Shown piece after piece: positions 1 to 10,452 of a DNA stretch of 64,000 bases (position 1 is its first letter; every line of letters begins with the position of its first letter). The DNA is taken from assembly GCA_019426215.1 (NCBI GenBank), contig CM033396.1:22149101-22213100 (forward strand), written 5' to 3'. The notes under the pieces are model-generated. The model was not told the DNA's origin. It did not search any database and saw nothing but the letters and a program-made list of their open reading frames with translations. Position numbers and translations under genes: made by a program. The stretch is from Buddleja alternifolia (Eukaryota > Streptophyta > Magnoliopsida > Lamiales > Scrophulariaceae).

Positions 1-374
1 TTTTGCATTTTTCGGACACACACACACTGGTCACACTCGTTGATCTTGAAATAATTTGACAACATTGTGTTATCAAACTTCTCGTGCCACTGATTTGGTG
101 CTCATTTAACAAGTTTGCATACTTTCTTCTCTTGTCCAGGAGCAACATGCACCTCGGGATGTTCCATACAAATTTCTTCTTCTGAATCCCCATTTAGGAA
201 AGCCGTTTTCACATACATCTGATGTATCTCAAGACTATGCAATGCGGAAATAGCAATGAGTACCCTTATGGAGTTTATTCTCGTTATTGGAGAATAAGTA
301 TCAAAGAAATCTAGACCTTCGGCCTGTCAGTATCCTTTGACTACTAACCCGGCTTTGCAAGTATCAAAAGTATC
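1..374 (-). pseudogene. Ty1/copia reverse transcriptase fragment (old element, cut by SV1)
   Basis: Read on the minus strand, this stretch translates almost continuously as the middle of a copia RT. It has the KGY-x-Q-x-EG block, then DTYSPITR, then the FLNG block, followed by a QWHEKFD-like stretch close to the window edge. At least one stop lies in it (the codon after KGY is TGA). Its sequence differs clearly from the SV family RT elsewhere in the window, so it is another copia lineage. It stops abruptly at 374, where the TG of the SV1 3' LTR begins, so SV1 inserted into this RT gene. The five bases before the junction, GTATC, would be one half of the duplication; the other half lies outside the window. 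The gene continues past position 1. Confidence 0.85.
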
Positions 375-398
375 TGGTGGTCCCAAGTGTCATACGAA

Positions 399-439
399 AG
401 GGTCTAGAACCGGAGGGGGGGGGGGGGTGAATAGACCCT
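399..439 (-). other. LTR terminal hairpin with homopolymer loop
   Basis: AGGGTCTA at 399-406 pairs with TAGACCCT at 432-439, and the loop is mostly a run of G (C in the sense strand). The same structure lies near the same LTR end in the other SV LTRs (see findings). Confidence 0.7.
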
Positions 440-1137
440 GAAGTCTTTTTCGACTTCAAAAATTTCGTATCACTTTTAAGGTTTTTGAAAGCTTGGTAAG
501 CAAAGCGCTAGGTCAGACGCTAAAGATAAGATAACTTAGACTTACTGATTTAGGCCGGTTACCAAAGTAGGCTAATGAGTCAATCACTTAATCAGGGTTA
601 GCACAACGAAAATGATTTTTAAGCTTAGCGTTCTTTTAGTCAAATAGCCGCTTAATAGTTTTTAAAGCCTTTTTAAAAGATATGATGTGAGTAGTAAAGT
701 AAAGTAATAAAACAGTAAATAACACAAGATATGTAAGGTTCACTGGGTGATGTAATCCCAGTTACGTCCTTCTTCTCCTTTACACTCGGAGGAGTTCCAC
801 TAAGTTGATAATCGAAGGATCACACAGAGGATTCTACAAAATAGACTATAGGGAAGATGATCTTAAGCTCCTTGATCACACAGACTTTAGCTCCAATGAA
901 GATCTTCTTCAACAAGCTTCTCTTACACAGAAATGTTGCTTGTAGATCAACAACTTTCTCACTCAGATGAAAAAGGTTAGGTTTTTGTCACGGGTTTGTT
1001 TGATTTTAGGAAGTTCAAACAACTTAGGATATCTCAATAAGAGTGTGGGGTTCTTCTATGAAGATGTTTGAGATATCGGTGACTGTCTTTGGAATGTGTA
1101 TGAAAAGTTTGAAGGATTTTGGCTATGGAGTTTATAA

Positions 1138-1561
1138 GGCTCCGTATGGTTTTGTTTTCGAAAATGAATTTTGAGTTTTCATTGGAGAATGTGTATTATA
1201 GAAATTCGTGTGAAAATATTATTTTTTTGTTTGTTTGTTTGGATGTGTTTTTGAGAAAAAATTGAAAATTGTGTAGATGTGATATAAAATTGATTGAATT
1301 AATTAGGAGAAAAAATAGAATAATATTTTATTTATGATAAAGTAAGAAAGAGAATGTGTTGGGTAATTGGATTATGTAATTAATTAAGAGAGAGAATGAA
1401 GTGATTGAATTGATAAAATGATGAGTAGTTATATAGGGGAATGTGTAGTATGATTTAAAATTTGAGTATTTTCTATAAAATTTACCTTGGAGTGTGCATT
1501 TTTATTTTCTGGTGATCTAGAAAATGAAAATACAACTCAAAAAACCTAATCATACAGAGTC
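1138..1561. mobile_element. Tourist-like (PIF/Harbinger) MITE in the SV1 LTR
   Basis: This is a 424-bp, very AT-rich segment absent from the solo LTR at 21593-23031, where the empty site reads TTGTAAGCTTTTC around 22341-22343. The left end begins GGCTCCGTATGGTT and the right end, read in reverse complement, begins GACTCTGTATGATT. The inverted similarity continues into T-rich TTTTGAGTT stretches. The flanking trinucleotides are TAA (1135-1137) and TAG (1562-1564), which fits the 3-bp TWA-type duplication of PIF/Harbinger elements with one later mutation. It has no ORF, so it is non-autonomous. The class comes from end sequence and duplication length only. Confidence 0.75.
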
Positions 1562-1646
1562 TAGGCTTTTCTCAAGATTTATTTTTAGCAAAGTTTGGAC
1601 CTTTTCTCATGCATGTACGTGTGTTGTAGGGTTTTGCTAAAGGGTA

Positions 1647-1683
1647 CTATTTATAGAAATTTCTTAAAATTTGTCCGTTGGAC
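1647..1683 (-). promoter_or_regulatory. SV1 LTR promoter core: TATA box plus upstream palindrome
   Basis: Minus-strand TATAAATAG lies at 1655-1647. The palindrome GTCCAACGGAC (GTCCGTTGGAC in plus text) is at 1673-1683, 17 nt upstream. The same pair at the same spacing occurs in the solo LTR and in both SV4 LTRs. Confidence 0.65.
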
Positions 1684-2304
1684 ACATGCAGGCGCGTGTC
1701 TCTCACGTAGCTCGTAAATAGTCCCTTTTCTTGAGATTCCTGAATTTTCAATGTTACCGATTGGACATAAGCAGACTTTGAACTCTGAATTCTGACAGTC
1801 TAGTTAAAAGGTGGCTTGTTCACAAATCATAATTCCTTATCACATTTAATGCACTTACCAGGCATTTAATGCGTTTTGAATTTATTTTCCGTTGGAAATA
1901 AATGTCCGTTGATGATTGCATTTAAGTCCTTCATGACTTGAGAATTTATTTCAGGTGAATCTGTTCCATGATCGCTTGTGTAATTTGAGTGCTTGATTCA
2001 TTATTCCTGAAAAAGTCCTTTAGCGTTTGACAGACGCTTAAGACAAATCTTCATCTTCACTTGACTTCAGACGCTGATCTTCAGTTTCATCTCCGATAGA
2101 CTACCTGGAATTCTATCAGCGACTTGGTATCTAGTGCTTAGTCGAAAATCTATAAAGATAAAAATTACAAGCCTAACAAATAACAATACTTTCAAACTCT
2201 TATACAAATGTTCTATGAAAGCATAAACTTACATTTTTTTGAGGTCTAACATTAAAATCCTATTCTTATCATCATCAAAACATCTAACATAAAATTTCCT
2301 AATA

Positions 2305-2318
2305 ATTTTCCCCTTTTT
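2305..2318 (-). other. Polypurine tract of SV1
   Basis: The sense strand reads CAAAAAGGGGAAAAT immediately before the 3' LTR, the expected plus-strand primer. SV3 (62060-62072) and SV4 (43766-43779) have nearly the same tract. Confidence 0.8.
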
Positions 2319-3387
2319 GATGGTGTCAAGACCTTAACTCTTTTATAGTTCAAGAGTTTGAAGAAAAGCCAAAAGATATAAGTTAGCGTTAGAAAGTTAG
2401 TTGAGTTAGCTAATGTTAGATTAGCTTCAACAAGATGTTTCAACGTTTAATCATTCATTCATATAATAAATTGAAGCATACATGATGTGTCCAATATCCA
2501 GCATCTCTTCAATTGTATGGAAGTGAAGTTCAAACTCTTCAGCCCACCTGGATATGTCCAATATCCAGCGTCTTCCGAGTCGCTCAGCCAATTCTTTGTC
2601 TTTCTTGGCTTCGAGTAGCTTCTTGAATCTTTCTTTCTCAACATCATAACTATCAGCCCAAACTCTGGCGAGGTACTCTCGGGCTTCATCTTCAACCTAA
2701 AAATTAATAGGATTAGGTTGTTCTCTGAACATTGTTCCCTTTCCTTTCCATAAGCGCAAGGGTTTTGGTGAAGACTTGTTAACGGCTGAATGGATGACCT
2801 TTAGCAGGGCAGAATAACCCATAGGATTCAACTGTTCTTCATCGGGGATCTTCTCCCAATCGCCTATGTGAGGACTTCTAATTTGGACAAGAGTCGGCGG
2901 AACGGATAGTTGCGTTCAAAACTGCGGCTGACTTTTTGAAAGTGGTTGCTTTCAAACTCTGCCAAATCATTGAGAGGAATCTCCAGGTACTCAAGACGAG
3001 CAACAATCTCCCTCTTGGACTTCAGACCTAGTGTTGCAAGCTCTTTGAAGATTTCTGATTTTTTAGCTTCTGAAAGAGCCAGATTGTGAAGAGTCGTCTG
3101 AAAAGTGAGCTCCACCTCAATCAACTGCCAAAGGGTCATTGCTCTCCAGGAATAGTAGTACTTAAGATCTTCATCATGGCCTCTTGGAAAGAAATTAACC
3201 ACGAGAGGAGGATGACTAGTTGGAGATATCTCAGCATCCAAAGTCGCTTCCCTTGCTGGAGATATCTCAGCATACGGAAGGACTATTTCAACTTCTTTGG
3301 CGATTTCCACCACTATTGACAAGTCAACATCCAACTCTACGGCCACCTCAGGAGGAGGAGGTGCATCAACGTCTGGCACACTTTGAG

Positions 3388-3467
3388 CTGACACATGCAA
3401 GCGTTTGAGAACAAAGAAAAATTTCTACTAAGTAGAGATTTGATATATAAAATACAGAAACGTTTAC
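3388..3467 (-). other. Predicted intron 2 in the SV1 third ORF (80 nt)
   Basis: The sense-strand donor is CAGG|GTAAACG and the acceptor GCATGTGTCAG|CTC. Phase 1. The length is not a multiple of three, so only removal joins the frames of exons 2 and 3. The bases after this acceptor (CTCAAAGTG) almost repeat those after intron 1 (CTCAAAGAG), which suggests duplication of an exon-intron unit. Confidence 0.65.
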
Positions 3468-3653
3468 CCTGAAGACTATCTTTGACTATAACAGTCGCTT
3501 GATCTTTAGAAACACTTGGTTCCATAGCTTCAAGCTCCAAAACTTCTTCATCATCTTCTAGATTGAGGAAAAAAGTGAGGGCATCGGCACGAATTGAAAT
3601 ATTACATTCGTCTAAAGTATTCAAGACATACTGAATGTTATATTCTCTTTGAG

Positions 3654-3734
3654 CTGAAAGAAGATTTATCCTAGCGTTAAAGAAAATAACAAACAAGGAA
3701 AGGATAATGTACATTGTTTATCAAAAGTACTTAC
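3654..3734 (-). other. Predicted intron 1 in the SV1 third ORF (81 nt)
   Basis: The sense-strand donor is CAGG|GTAAGTAC and the acceptor CTTCTTTCAG|CTC, with a pyrimidine-rich stretch before the AG. Phase 1. Read through, the frame hits TGA five codons into the intron side; spliced, exons 1 and 2 are in one frame. Confidence 0.65.
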
Positions 3735-5076
3735 CCTGATCGCTAGCCGAATCCTTTGAAAGAGGATTAACATCTTTCTCTACAACTAGTTCAGAAGGAG
3801 GAGGAGGAGGAGGAGGGGCACTTGTTGGTTCTTCAAGCGCTGGTTCAATTGGAGTGCTTGTTGAAACCTTAGGAGTAGACCACGGCGTGCGCTTTTGGGT
3901 AATCGGCACTTCTGCTTCTTCTGTCTCTGGCGATATAACCATCGCTGAAGGATGAGAACTTGTTTTTGGAGGAGGGGAAGGAGACTTCTTCATCTTCTTC
4001 ATCTCCTTCTTCTACTTCTTCGCTGGCTTGGAGGGCTCAGCGACTTTCACCACAATTTTTCTCTTTGGTCGCTTGTTTCTCAGCATCACCACGAACTTTG
4101 CTTTCAGCAAGGCCTTTAGCAAGGAGTCGCATACGCTCCTCCTTGGGAACCGATGCACCACCCACTCGCTTTGGGTTGAGCAATTCACTAATCATCTTTT
4201 TCTCATAAATTTTTGTTGCTGGCACTTTGGATCCTTGGGATGTTACGAATCCACAAGCGCTAAGATTGAAACTAAGCCAAATCCCATATGGCTTGGGATT
4301 CACCAACTTTTGCATCATTGCCTTAAAGCGATTGAAAATGTACAAGGCCCGGTTGACCTTTTGCTTGGTCAAAACGGCGATTGTCATCTTGTACTGAACG
4401 ATAGAGACTTTATGAAATGATCCTTTGCGGCACTCGATCATTTTTGCAGAAATATCAGCTAGAATGACATATTCGCCCTTCATGTCATTCTTTTTGAAAT
4501 TCGATTTGTAAGCAGCATCAACGTTATCTCTTCTAACTTGTTCCCAGACTTTGGTAGAGGCACCCATGGCAACTTCTTCAACTTCACACCCATCAACAAG
4601 TAGTTTTAGTAAATCAGCAAGCAATTGTGAAGAAAGCACAAGTATGATTTCAGCAGATGGAAATGAGCAAGATATTGAGGTGCCATCTTCAGAAATGACG
4701 ACATTCTCAAAGAAATGTTCAACTTCATCCTCATGGATCAGAGAATGAGAGGTGAGAAGGGTTCTTAAAATGGATTCTTCAATGAGAGGATGAATTTGTC
4801 TCATTGGAAAGTTTTGATTCTCATACAGGTATTCCCAGTTAAGTAGAAAACCCGCATTAAAACCCTTGGTTTTGGAAGATTTTTCGGCATCAAACTTCGA
4901 GGACTTTGGTGGCGCCGTTGATGAAAAGATAAGCTTTTTGAGGAGGAAGATGAAATCTTTTTGCCTTTAGAAAATTTTTACAGCAAAGAGAATATGAGAG
5001 TGATAAAGTTTTTCTGTAAAAATATAGAGGGTTTAAATAGATGGCAAAAAGTAACTCCTCAATTGCTTTGATAAAT

Positions 5077-5282
5077 GCCACGTGTGAATGCAGTTAATCA
5101 GAAATGAAAAACATTGAATCTGAGTCATTTAATCATAAAAACTGATGTAAAAGGTGGGAGAAATTAGGTTAACTGCTGTAAAATATAAAATTTGGAGTCC
5201 GCCGTTACTTTTAAAATATGTTTGAGATTTTGAAAATATTTAGCATGAATTACACGTGCCTGTTGGTACACTGACACGTACC
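5077..5282 (-). promoter_or_regulatory. Putative internal promoter of the SV1 third ORF
   Basis: ACGTG-type motifs lie at 5077-5086, 5251-5260 and 5273-5280, and a TATA-like box (sense TTTTATAT, 5190-5183) lies about 265 nt before the third ORF. Matching blocks occur before the third ORF of SV3 and SV4. Promoter activity is inferred. Confidence 0.45.
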
Positions 5283-5354
5283 CAGGCAAGTATTGAACCG
5301 CCTATTTTGAGAGTGTCATTAAACGTCAGTTTAATTTGACAGGAGCGCATGGGC

Positions 5355-6866
5355 TGACACGCTAATAGCTAACGTGCTTTGGTAGCAAGTGCACTAGTCG
5401 TGCGTAGTAATAAGTGGACAAAATAAGTCCGGGTTGTCGAACCACGGAGACTTGGATTTTAGCCTTAAATTTTCAATAAAAGAAATGACAAATAAAGTAA
5501 ATTGCAAGAATTGATTGAGTAAACGAAGGATAAAAGAGGAAACGAGCTATAGATTAAAACTCACGTATGATAAATAACTAAGGCACATGCTACGACCAAA
5601 TCTAATCGTCAATATATATGGGTTACTCCTCGAATTATTAGACTCCTATTGCTTTCGTGGAAACTCCTTAGTTAACTATTACCTGATGTCTCGGCTCATA
5701 ATAATCCTATGATTAATTGACGGTTCTCTAAATATGTCTATCCGAGAATCTAATCAATAACCACGCATTAACGTTCTTGAGTTTCCCCGGATGAACCCGG
5801 CTAACAGCACCCGGAAATCTCTACCTATTTCTAGGGACAATTCCTCATTTGTTTCGGATGATGTGTTGATTCCTTTGAACCCTAATCTATCTTCTCTCGA
5901 ATGACTAGATTAGGCAAGATAGCAAGCATATGTTGATCAAGCACATGATTGTGATAAAAGCACAAAATCAACACACAAAGCAACAGGAGAATTAATACGA
6001 AAATTAACTTCACATATATTGATTTGTAAATTAGGCCTTCACATGGCCTTAGTTCCACAAAATCAGCTCATCATCAATAAGTCAAGAAGATCTAGAACAA
6101 ACATATTCATAGTTATTAACATAAACATGTAAATGAAATGCAAGTAAACTCCCTATGGCTTAACTGATGATGAATCCTTGCTTGTAGCTTCAATCTCTAG
6201 CTCAATCTCCCTTCTTAGAGTGATGAAAAGATGGCTCCAATCTAAGAAAATGGCCTCCCAATTCCAAAATTCGAACCCCCATTCAGTGCTGAAAATTTCC
6301 ATAAATAGGTTCCAAAAACGGTTATGACGGCGCCCAGGCGCGGGTGGATCGGCGCCCAGGCGCGGCCGATGTGGCACTATTGTCTTGGGGAAAAAGTAAG
6401 GGAGACGCCCAGGCGTGATTTCTGGCGCTCGGGCGCGGGAGGGCTCAAGCCTAGGCTGGGAATGTTTGGCGCCTGGGCGTGCGTCTGCGCAGCTTTTGTC
6501 TTCAGTAATCGTCTGGCGCCTAGGCGCGGGATCTTTCACGCTTGGGCGCTGTGCTGCAAAACTTCACTTGTCCGGCGCCTAGGCGTGGTGAATCTCGCGC
6601 TTGGGCGCCGGTCTGTGAAGCATGTCCTGATCTAATTGGCTGGCGCCTAGGCGTGGTGAATCTCGGGCTTGGGCGCCAGTCTGCGAAGCATCTTGGCATG
6701 AACTTGTTTAATATGTCGTTTTTCCGCCCTTTCTCCGTTTGCATCCATTTACAACCTGAAATCGCTCCACACACGGATTAAACGCAAATGCGCAAGAGTC
6801 AAGCGATAAATGAACCTAAACCATAAACAAAACGGACTTCAAAACACGTAAAAACGGCTCTTATCA
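5355..6866 (-). repeat. 3' LTR of GY1
   Basis: The 1,512-bp LTR runs from TGACACGC to GCTCTTATCA in plus text (sense TGATAAGAGCCG to GCGTGTCA). It is the direct repeat of 16569-18109. The GC-rich palindrome array is at 6329-6690; the short ORFs there are Ala/Arg-rich translations of the repeat and not genes. Confidence 0.92.
6329..6690. repeat. GC palindrome array in the GY1 3' LTR
   Basis: About ten copies of variants of GGCGCC(T/C)(A/G)GGCG are spaced through 360 bp. In the second half they form units of about 65-70 bp: palindrome, CGCTTGGGCGCC, then a TGTGAAGCAT or TGCGAAGCAT tail. The local composition is far more GC-rich than the rest of the element. Confidence 0.85.
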
Positions 6867-6880
6867 ACCCCCCACACTTA
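6867..6880 (-). other. Polypurine tract of GY1
   Basis: The sense strand reads TAAGTGTGGGGGGT directly before the 3' LTR. GY2 has AGTGTGGGGGAATT at the equivalent place. Confidence 0.8.
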
Positions 6881-8528
6881 TCAATTGCTCGTCCTCGAGC
6901 AATAAAAAACAATAAGATAAGAAAACATCATCAAACGCGGAAGGGACAAAAAGAAAGAAAAGGAACTACCTAACTCACTTTCGTGGAGTACACGGTTGCA
7001 TTTAGCGAATGCAACAAGCCTTTGAACCCTTGAGTTACCTCAAAGGACGAGTTATAGTCTTGTGAGGGTTTGCATGCGATATACCCACAAAATCGAAAGA
7101 TTTTCAACCCTGATCACAAGTACGCAAATCAATATGATTAAAAAGAGTACAATGACATGAATTCATCCGCTTAAGCTCAAAATTACACATATATATACAC
7201 GTCACACCCTTGCTCATGTTAAGCCTTAACATCGAAAATATCATCCCAAGGGTGTAGTGTATTAAATCTCGCGTATTATAGTCGAGTGGCATTTTTACCA
7301 CTTTTCAAGCGTTAATCCCCTATCTATCAACTTTCGATTAGTCACATGGTACGATAATTGAATGCAACTGCATAGTCACACAACATTCATCATTTTATCC
7401 ATTTTAGGCTTTAACTTATGCAACTTTCAATTCAAAACCTTAGAGGCTAGACCGTGTGCAATGTTTGATTCCCTTAGGCTTTCTATGACACCCTTATAAC
7501 GAGCTTTAGGCCAATAACTCCCAAACCGGACGACTTTAGGGTATTAAGTGTAGAGACACTCCTAAGGGCTTAATCGCTCGAGTGTCAAAGGCCACAAAGC
7601 CAAACTAGGTCCTCATTCACACTTAGCACTTACATTGGCTTGAGCTTAGCTCAAATTAGCGTACTAGTACAGTATTCTAGGCATGGTGCTTCGCCCCTAG
7701 TATCTATTAAGCCTGACTTTTGCAGTTATACCAATGTTCAATTTTTTTTTATTATTGTTAAGCATACAAAGTTAACATTCTCAACTCATAACTCATGTGA
7801 AAGTTCTAAGTTGACATTTCCGGAATCAAGCCTTTAAGTGTTTCAAAATGATTGTCCACTCGACTCCTCTACCTTTGACTTATGTGCATATGTGAATCAT
7901 CTTAAAGATAATCTAGTCTCGTTTAGGGTCCGACAAGCAAGGAGACGATGTGTATAGTCATTAAAATCCAAATTGATAGAGAAAACATGCCATTGATTCA
8001 AATTAACCATTCTCAATGCATCAAGTGAAGGGTTGAAATTCTATCCAAAAATTTAAAAAATTGCACCCGATTCACATGTAGAGGTACCACCCCCCCCCCC
8101 CCAAACTTGGACCCAATACATAAAACATGGAGAACAGGACTACAACAGGTCTAGCATACCCCCCCACACTTAACATGAACATTGTCCCTAATGTTCTAAA
8201 AATAAAGGAGTAAAGTATACATCACCATAGGGTTGCTGAACAGCAAACCCGAGTCCACGAAGGCAATTGAATCCAAGATTGGTACACACGGTGGAAGCCG
8301 AGCTATCAACACTATACAAGAAACAGATGCTAGCCATACAAGACGTGACGTAATGGATAGAACGAGAAACAAGAATAGCCAACAACAACAAGAACAAACA
8401 GCTAATAGATATCAAGGCAGCAAATAAACATCACGAAAATTGCATAAATCCGACAAAACGAAGATCTAAACAACGAAACAGAACTAATATCCGACAAAAA
8501 GGAACAAGAAATATACTAAACAATACAG
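6881..8528 (-). other. GY1 3' non-coding region
   Basis: There is no credible ORF. Several segments match the 3' non-coding region of GY2 (37970-38920), among them the stretch around AACTCGTCC, the one around GCTAAATGCAA next to the polypurine tract, and the one around AAAGCCTAAGG. Shared non-coding sequence between two otherwise divergent families suggests a cis function. A C-run of about 16 is at 8091-8102 and beyond. Confidence 0.7.
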
Positions 8529-9847
8529 TTAATCATCCTCATGAATAAAATGATCAACAAAATCATCATCATCTCGCTGCTCACGGCCACCCTCATCCGT
8601 GTGACCACCCATTATCTCGTCCACATCAAGCATATCGTCAGTGCCCCCGCCAGGCTCGGCAGACTCTCCTCTAAGAACCAAAACACCAGCTCCCATTATA
8701 TCATCCGGCTGAGGAACATCAGAGCGCGCAAAAGTAGGTGGCATAGAGTAGTCAAAAGGGCCACGACCTAAAAAGGCATCCTGCTCTAGAAAGAGTTGAC
8801 GCATATAGGCACACCCCTCGCTTATCATAGAATGCATATCTGTACGCAACTGCTGTAAATCAGAGTCGAGGTGGTGTGGCGGGATCCGGTGCCCTGAGCC
8901 GGACGAGCTCTAGACGGACGGGCTGAAGCTGGGGTGTCCAAGAAGGGAAGAGGTGTGCCAGCGGGGTCTGTAGTCTCGCTCCGAAGGGGTCGGACACCAC
9001 AGGTCGAACACAAGGCCGTAATGAGAGAGGGAAAAATAAATGGGATCTTCTTCGGATTGGTTGACTCTCCTCTTTTCCTCTTAGCCTGTGCCGGGTCAAC
9101 CAGGGGAAGGAACTCGAGACCAAACCTCTTGATATGCCCTAATAAAGTCCAGTGGATCAACCCCACAAAATTAATTGGTCGCTCCGTCATAATGGCGAAT
9201 ATAAGCAACGCTCGATCTTTGTTCAACTCAGACCTGTTAGAGCTTGGAAGGAGGTTGAAATGAATGAAGTCAAGCTAAAAGGCAGCTTCAGGTAGCAAGA
9301 TCCGACGGGGTAAGTATGAATCCCCTTCCGGCCAAGTCGACCCCTCAATAGCAATGACGCTAAGAACCTCATCGAGTGACACTGTGTACGTCCCATCTAA
9401 CTTGTATAGATCCAAATACCCACAAATCTGGGGAATTGTCATCCCGAGGCACGTACGAAGCACAATGGTGTCAAAATTGACCCGGTGATCCCTAACCTCG
9501 ATAGTGTGGTCCTTCCAACTCGCTTTATCAGTGATGGAAAGATAAGCCCCGACACCATAGAACTCTTGAATCCACGAGAGTCGGATAGGCTCCAAAGGGC
9601 CACAAAAACAATCCAATTTATGGAGCGCAATCCTGGCTTTCACTGCAGTCCGGGCGCTGGGAGCAAAAGACCGTTCTTTGATAACTACCCGATTCAACAA
9701 CCCATTGAAAATTAACTCCTGTTTCGGGCTGGAGGATCGCGGAAGCTCCAATGGATCGTGTGGATCAGCTAAGGGCTCGAAAATGGTGGAAGATCCTTCC
9801 CCAACCTTCTTTTTACCCTTTGATTGTTTAGAGGATGTCTTAGGCAT
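8529..9847 (-). pseudogene. Env-like-position ORF of GY1 (plant transposon-protein type)
   Basis: The ORF starts at ATG 9847-9845 with a Lys/Ser-rich head (MPKTSSKQSKGKKK), then about 300 residues containing WIQEFYGVGAYLSI and PFIFPSLITALC. These motifs resemble, from memory, the 'putative plant transposon protein' domain of ORFs downstream of pol in plant gypsy elements. The C-terminus is very acidic (DDDDFVDHFIHEDD). Breaks are one in-frame TAG at 9277-9275 and one frameshift near 8850-8870. I see no signal peptide or membrane helix, so calling it an envelope protein would rest on position alone. Confidence 0.65.
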
Positions 9848-10452
9848 TTTCGAAAACTTCAGCAGCGTAACGGTACCAAAATCAACAACCCAAAAGCACC
9901 CACAACTGAACAACCCGAATCCGCCTCAACTGACAACAATTCAACAACCCAAAAATAATCTCAGCACATAATTTCTAAGAAAAACAGTCGGCTCTATATG
10001 CAGAAAATAGAAGCTCCAAGAACCGAATTAACAATGGTCACAATACATTATACCCAATCGAAATCACCCCCAATTTTCGCATAAAGCAACAAGAAGCCCC
10101 AAATTTGCGATTTAAAACCCAAAACTCAACTCTCACCACAACTAATCACCAACATCTGGCCACAACGAGATACAACTAGCGAAATGATAACCACGGCAGA
10201 GCCCCACACGGCCGAAATATTCAGAAATTCAAGAGAGGGGCAAACCAATCACTCACGTTGTGGTCGAAATGAAGCAAATCTGACGCACAACCGTGACCCA
10301 CAATGCTCGGAGATATACAGTAGCAGTTCTGGCGGTGAAATGGCGGCGAGTCTCGGCGGAAATGAGGTGCTCGGCGGAATTGAGTGTAGAGAGAGAGAGA
10401 GATGATGATGATTTGACCTAAAAATTGACTGAAATTAAACTAAATACTTATG

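Larger units (their letters stand above)
375..2304 (-). repeat. 3' LTR of SV1 (carries a MITE)
   Basis: In plus-strand text the LTR starts TGGTGGTCCC and ends CCTAATA, against TGTTGGTCCC and CCTAACA in sister copies, so the terminal dinucleotide has mutated. It is homologous along its length to the solo LTR at 21593-23031 and, more distantly, to the SV3 and SV4 LTRs. Without the 424-bp MITE at 1138-1561 it is about 1.5 kb. It contains the family's G-tract hairpin (399-439) and the palindrome plus TATA box (1647-1683). No gene lies in it. Confidence 0.9.
2459..4918 (-). pseudogene. Third ORF of SV1 (post-pol gene, predicted introns, broken)
   Basis: This is homologous to the post-pol genes of SV4 (48076-43984) and SV3 (57760-61831). 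The N-terminus aligns with the MAPKKS start of those copies, but the start codon is ACG here (4918-4916). The stretch to 4037 carries the domain with the SEDGTSISC motif. A 1-nt frameshift near 4050 follows, then a Pro/Ser-rich linker. Two ~80-nt introns (3734-3654, 3467-3388) separate three exons; taking them out joins exon frames that are otherwise out of phase or stopped. Exon 3 stays open to 2864. Homology to the sister proteins (a RLW-type motif and a KERFK-type stretch) then continues in another frame to about 2459, after which most of the C-terminal half is missing. Function is unknown; the position is that of the env-like gene of Sireviruses, but I see no membrane segment. Confidence 0.75.

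Noticed and set aside
421..431. G runs as sequencing or assembly artefacts
   Set aside because: They recur at the same place in independent LTR copies in both orientations; the exact length may still be unreliable.
3721..4208. Plus-strand ORFs over the SV1 third ORF (for example 3960-4420)
   Set aside because: Shadows of the minus-strand gene; Ser-rich frames come from the complement of its Pro/Lys-rich linker.
6329..6690. CRISPR-like regularity of the GC repeats
   Set aside because: Units are degenerate palindromes with similar, not unique, spacers in a plant retrotransposon LTR, and no cas genes are present.
6324..6781. Overlapping ORFs on both strands in the GY1 LTR, Ala/Arg/Gly-rich
   Set aside because: They are translations of the GC palindrome units in several frames; the same happens at 17684-18024. 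No start context, domain or cross-copy conservation beyond the repeat itself.
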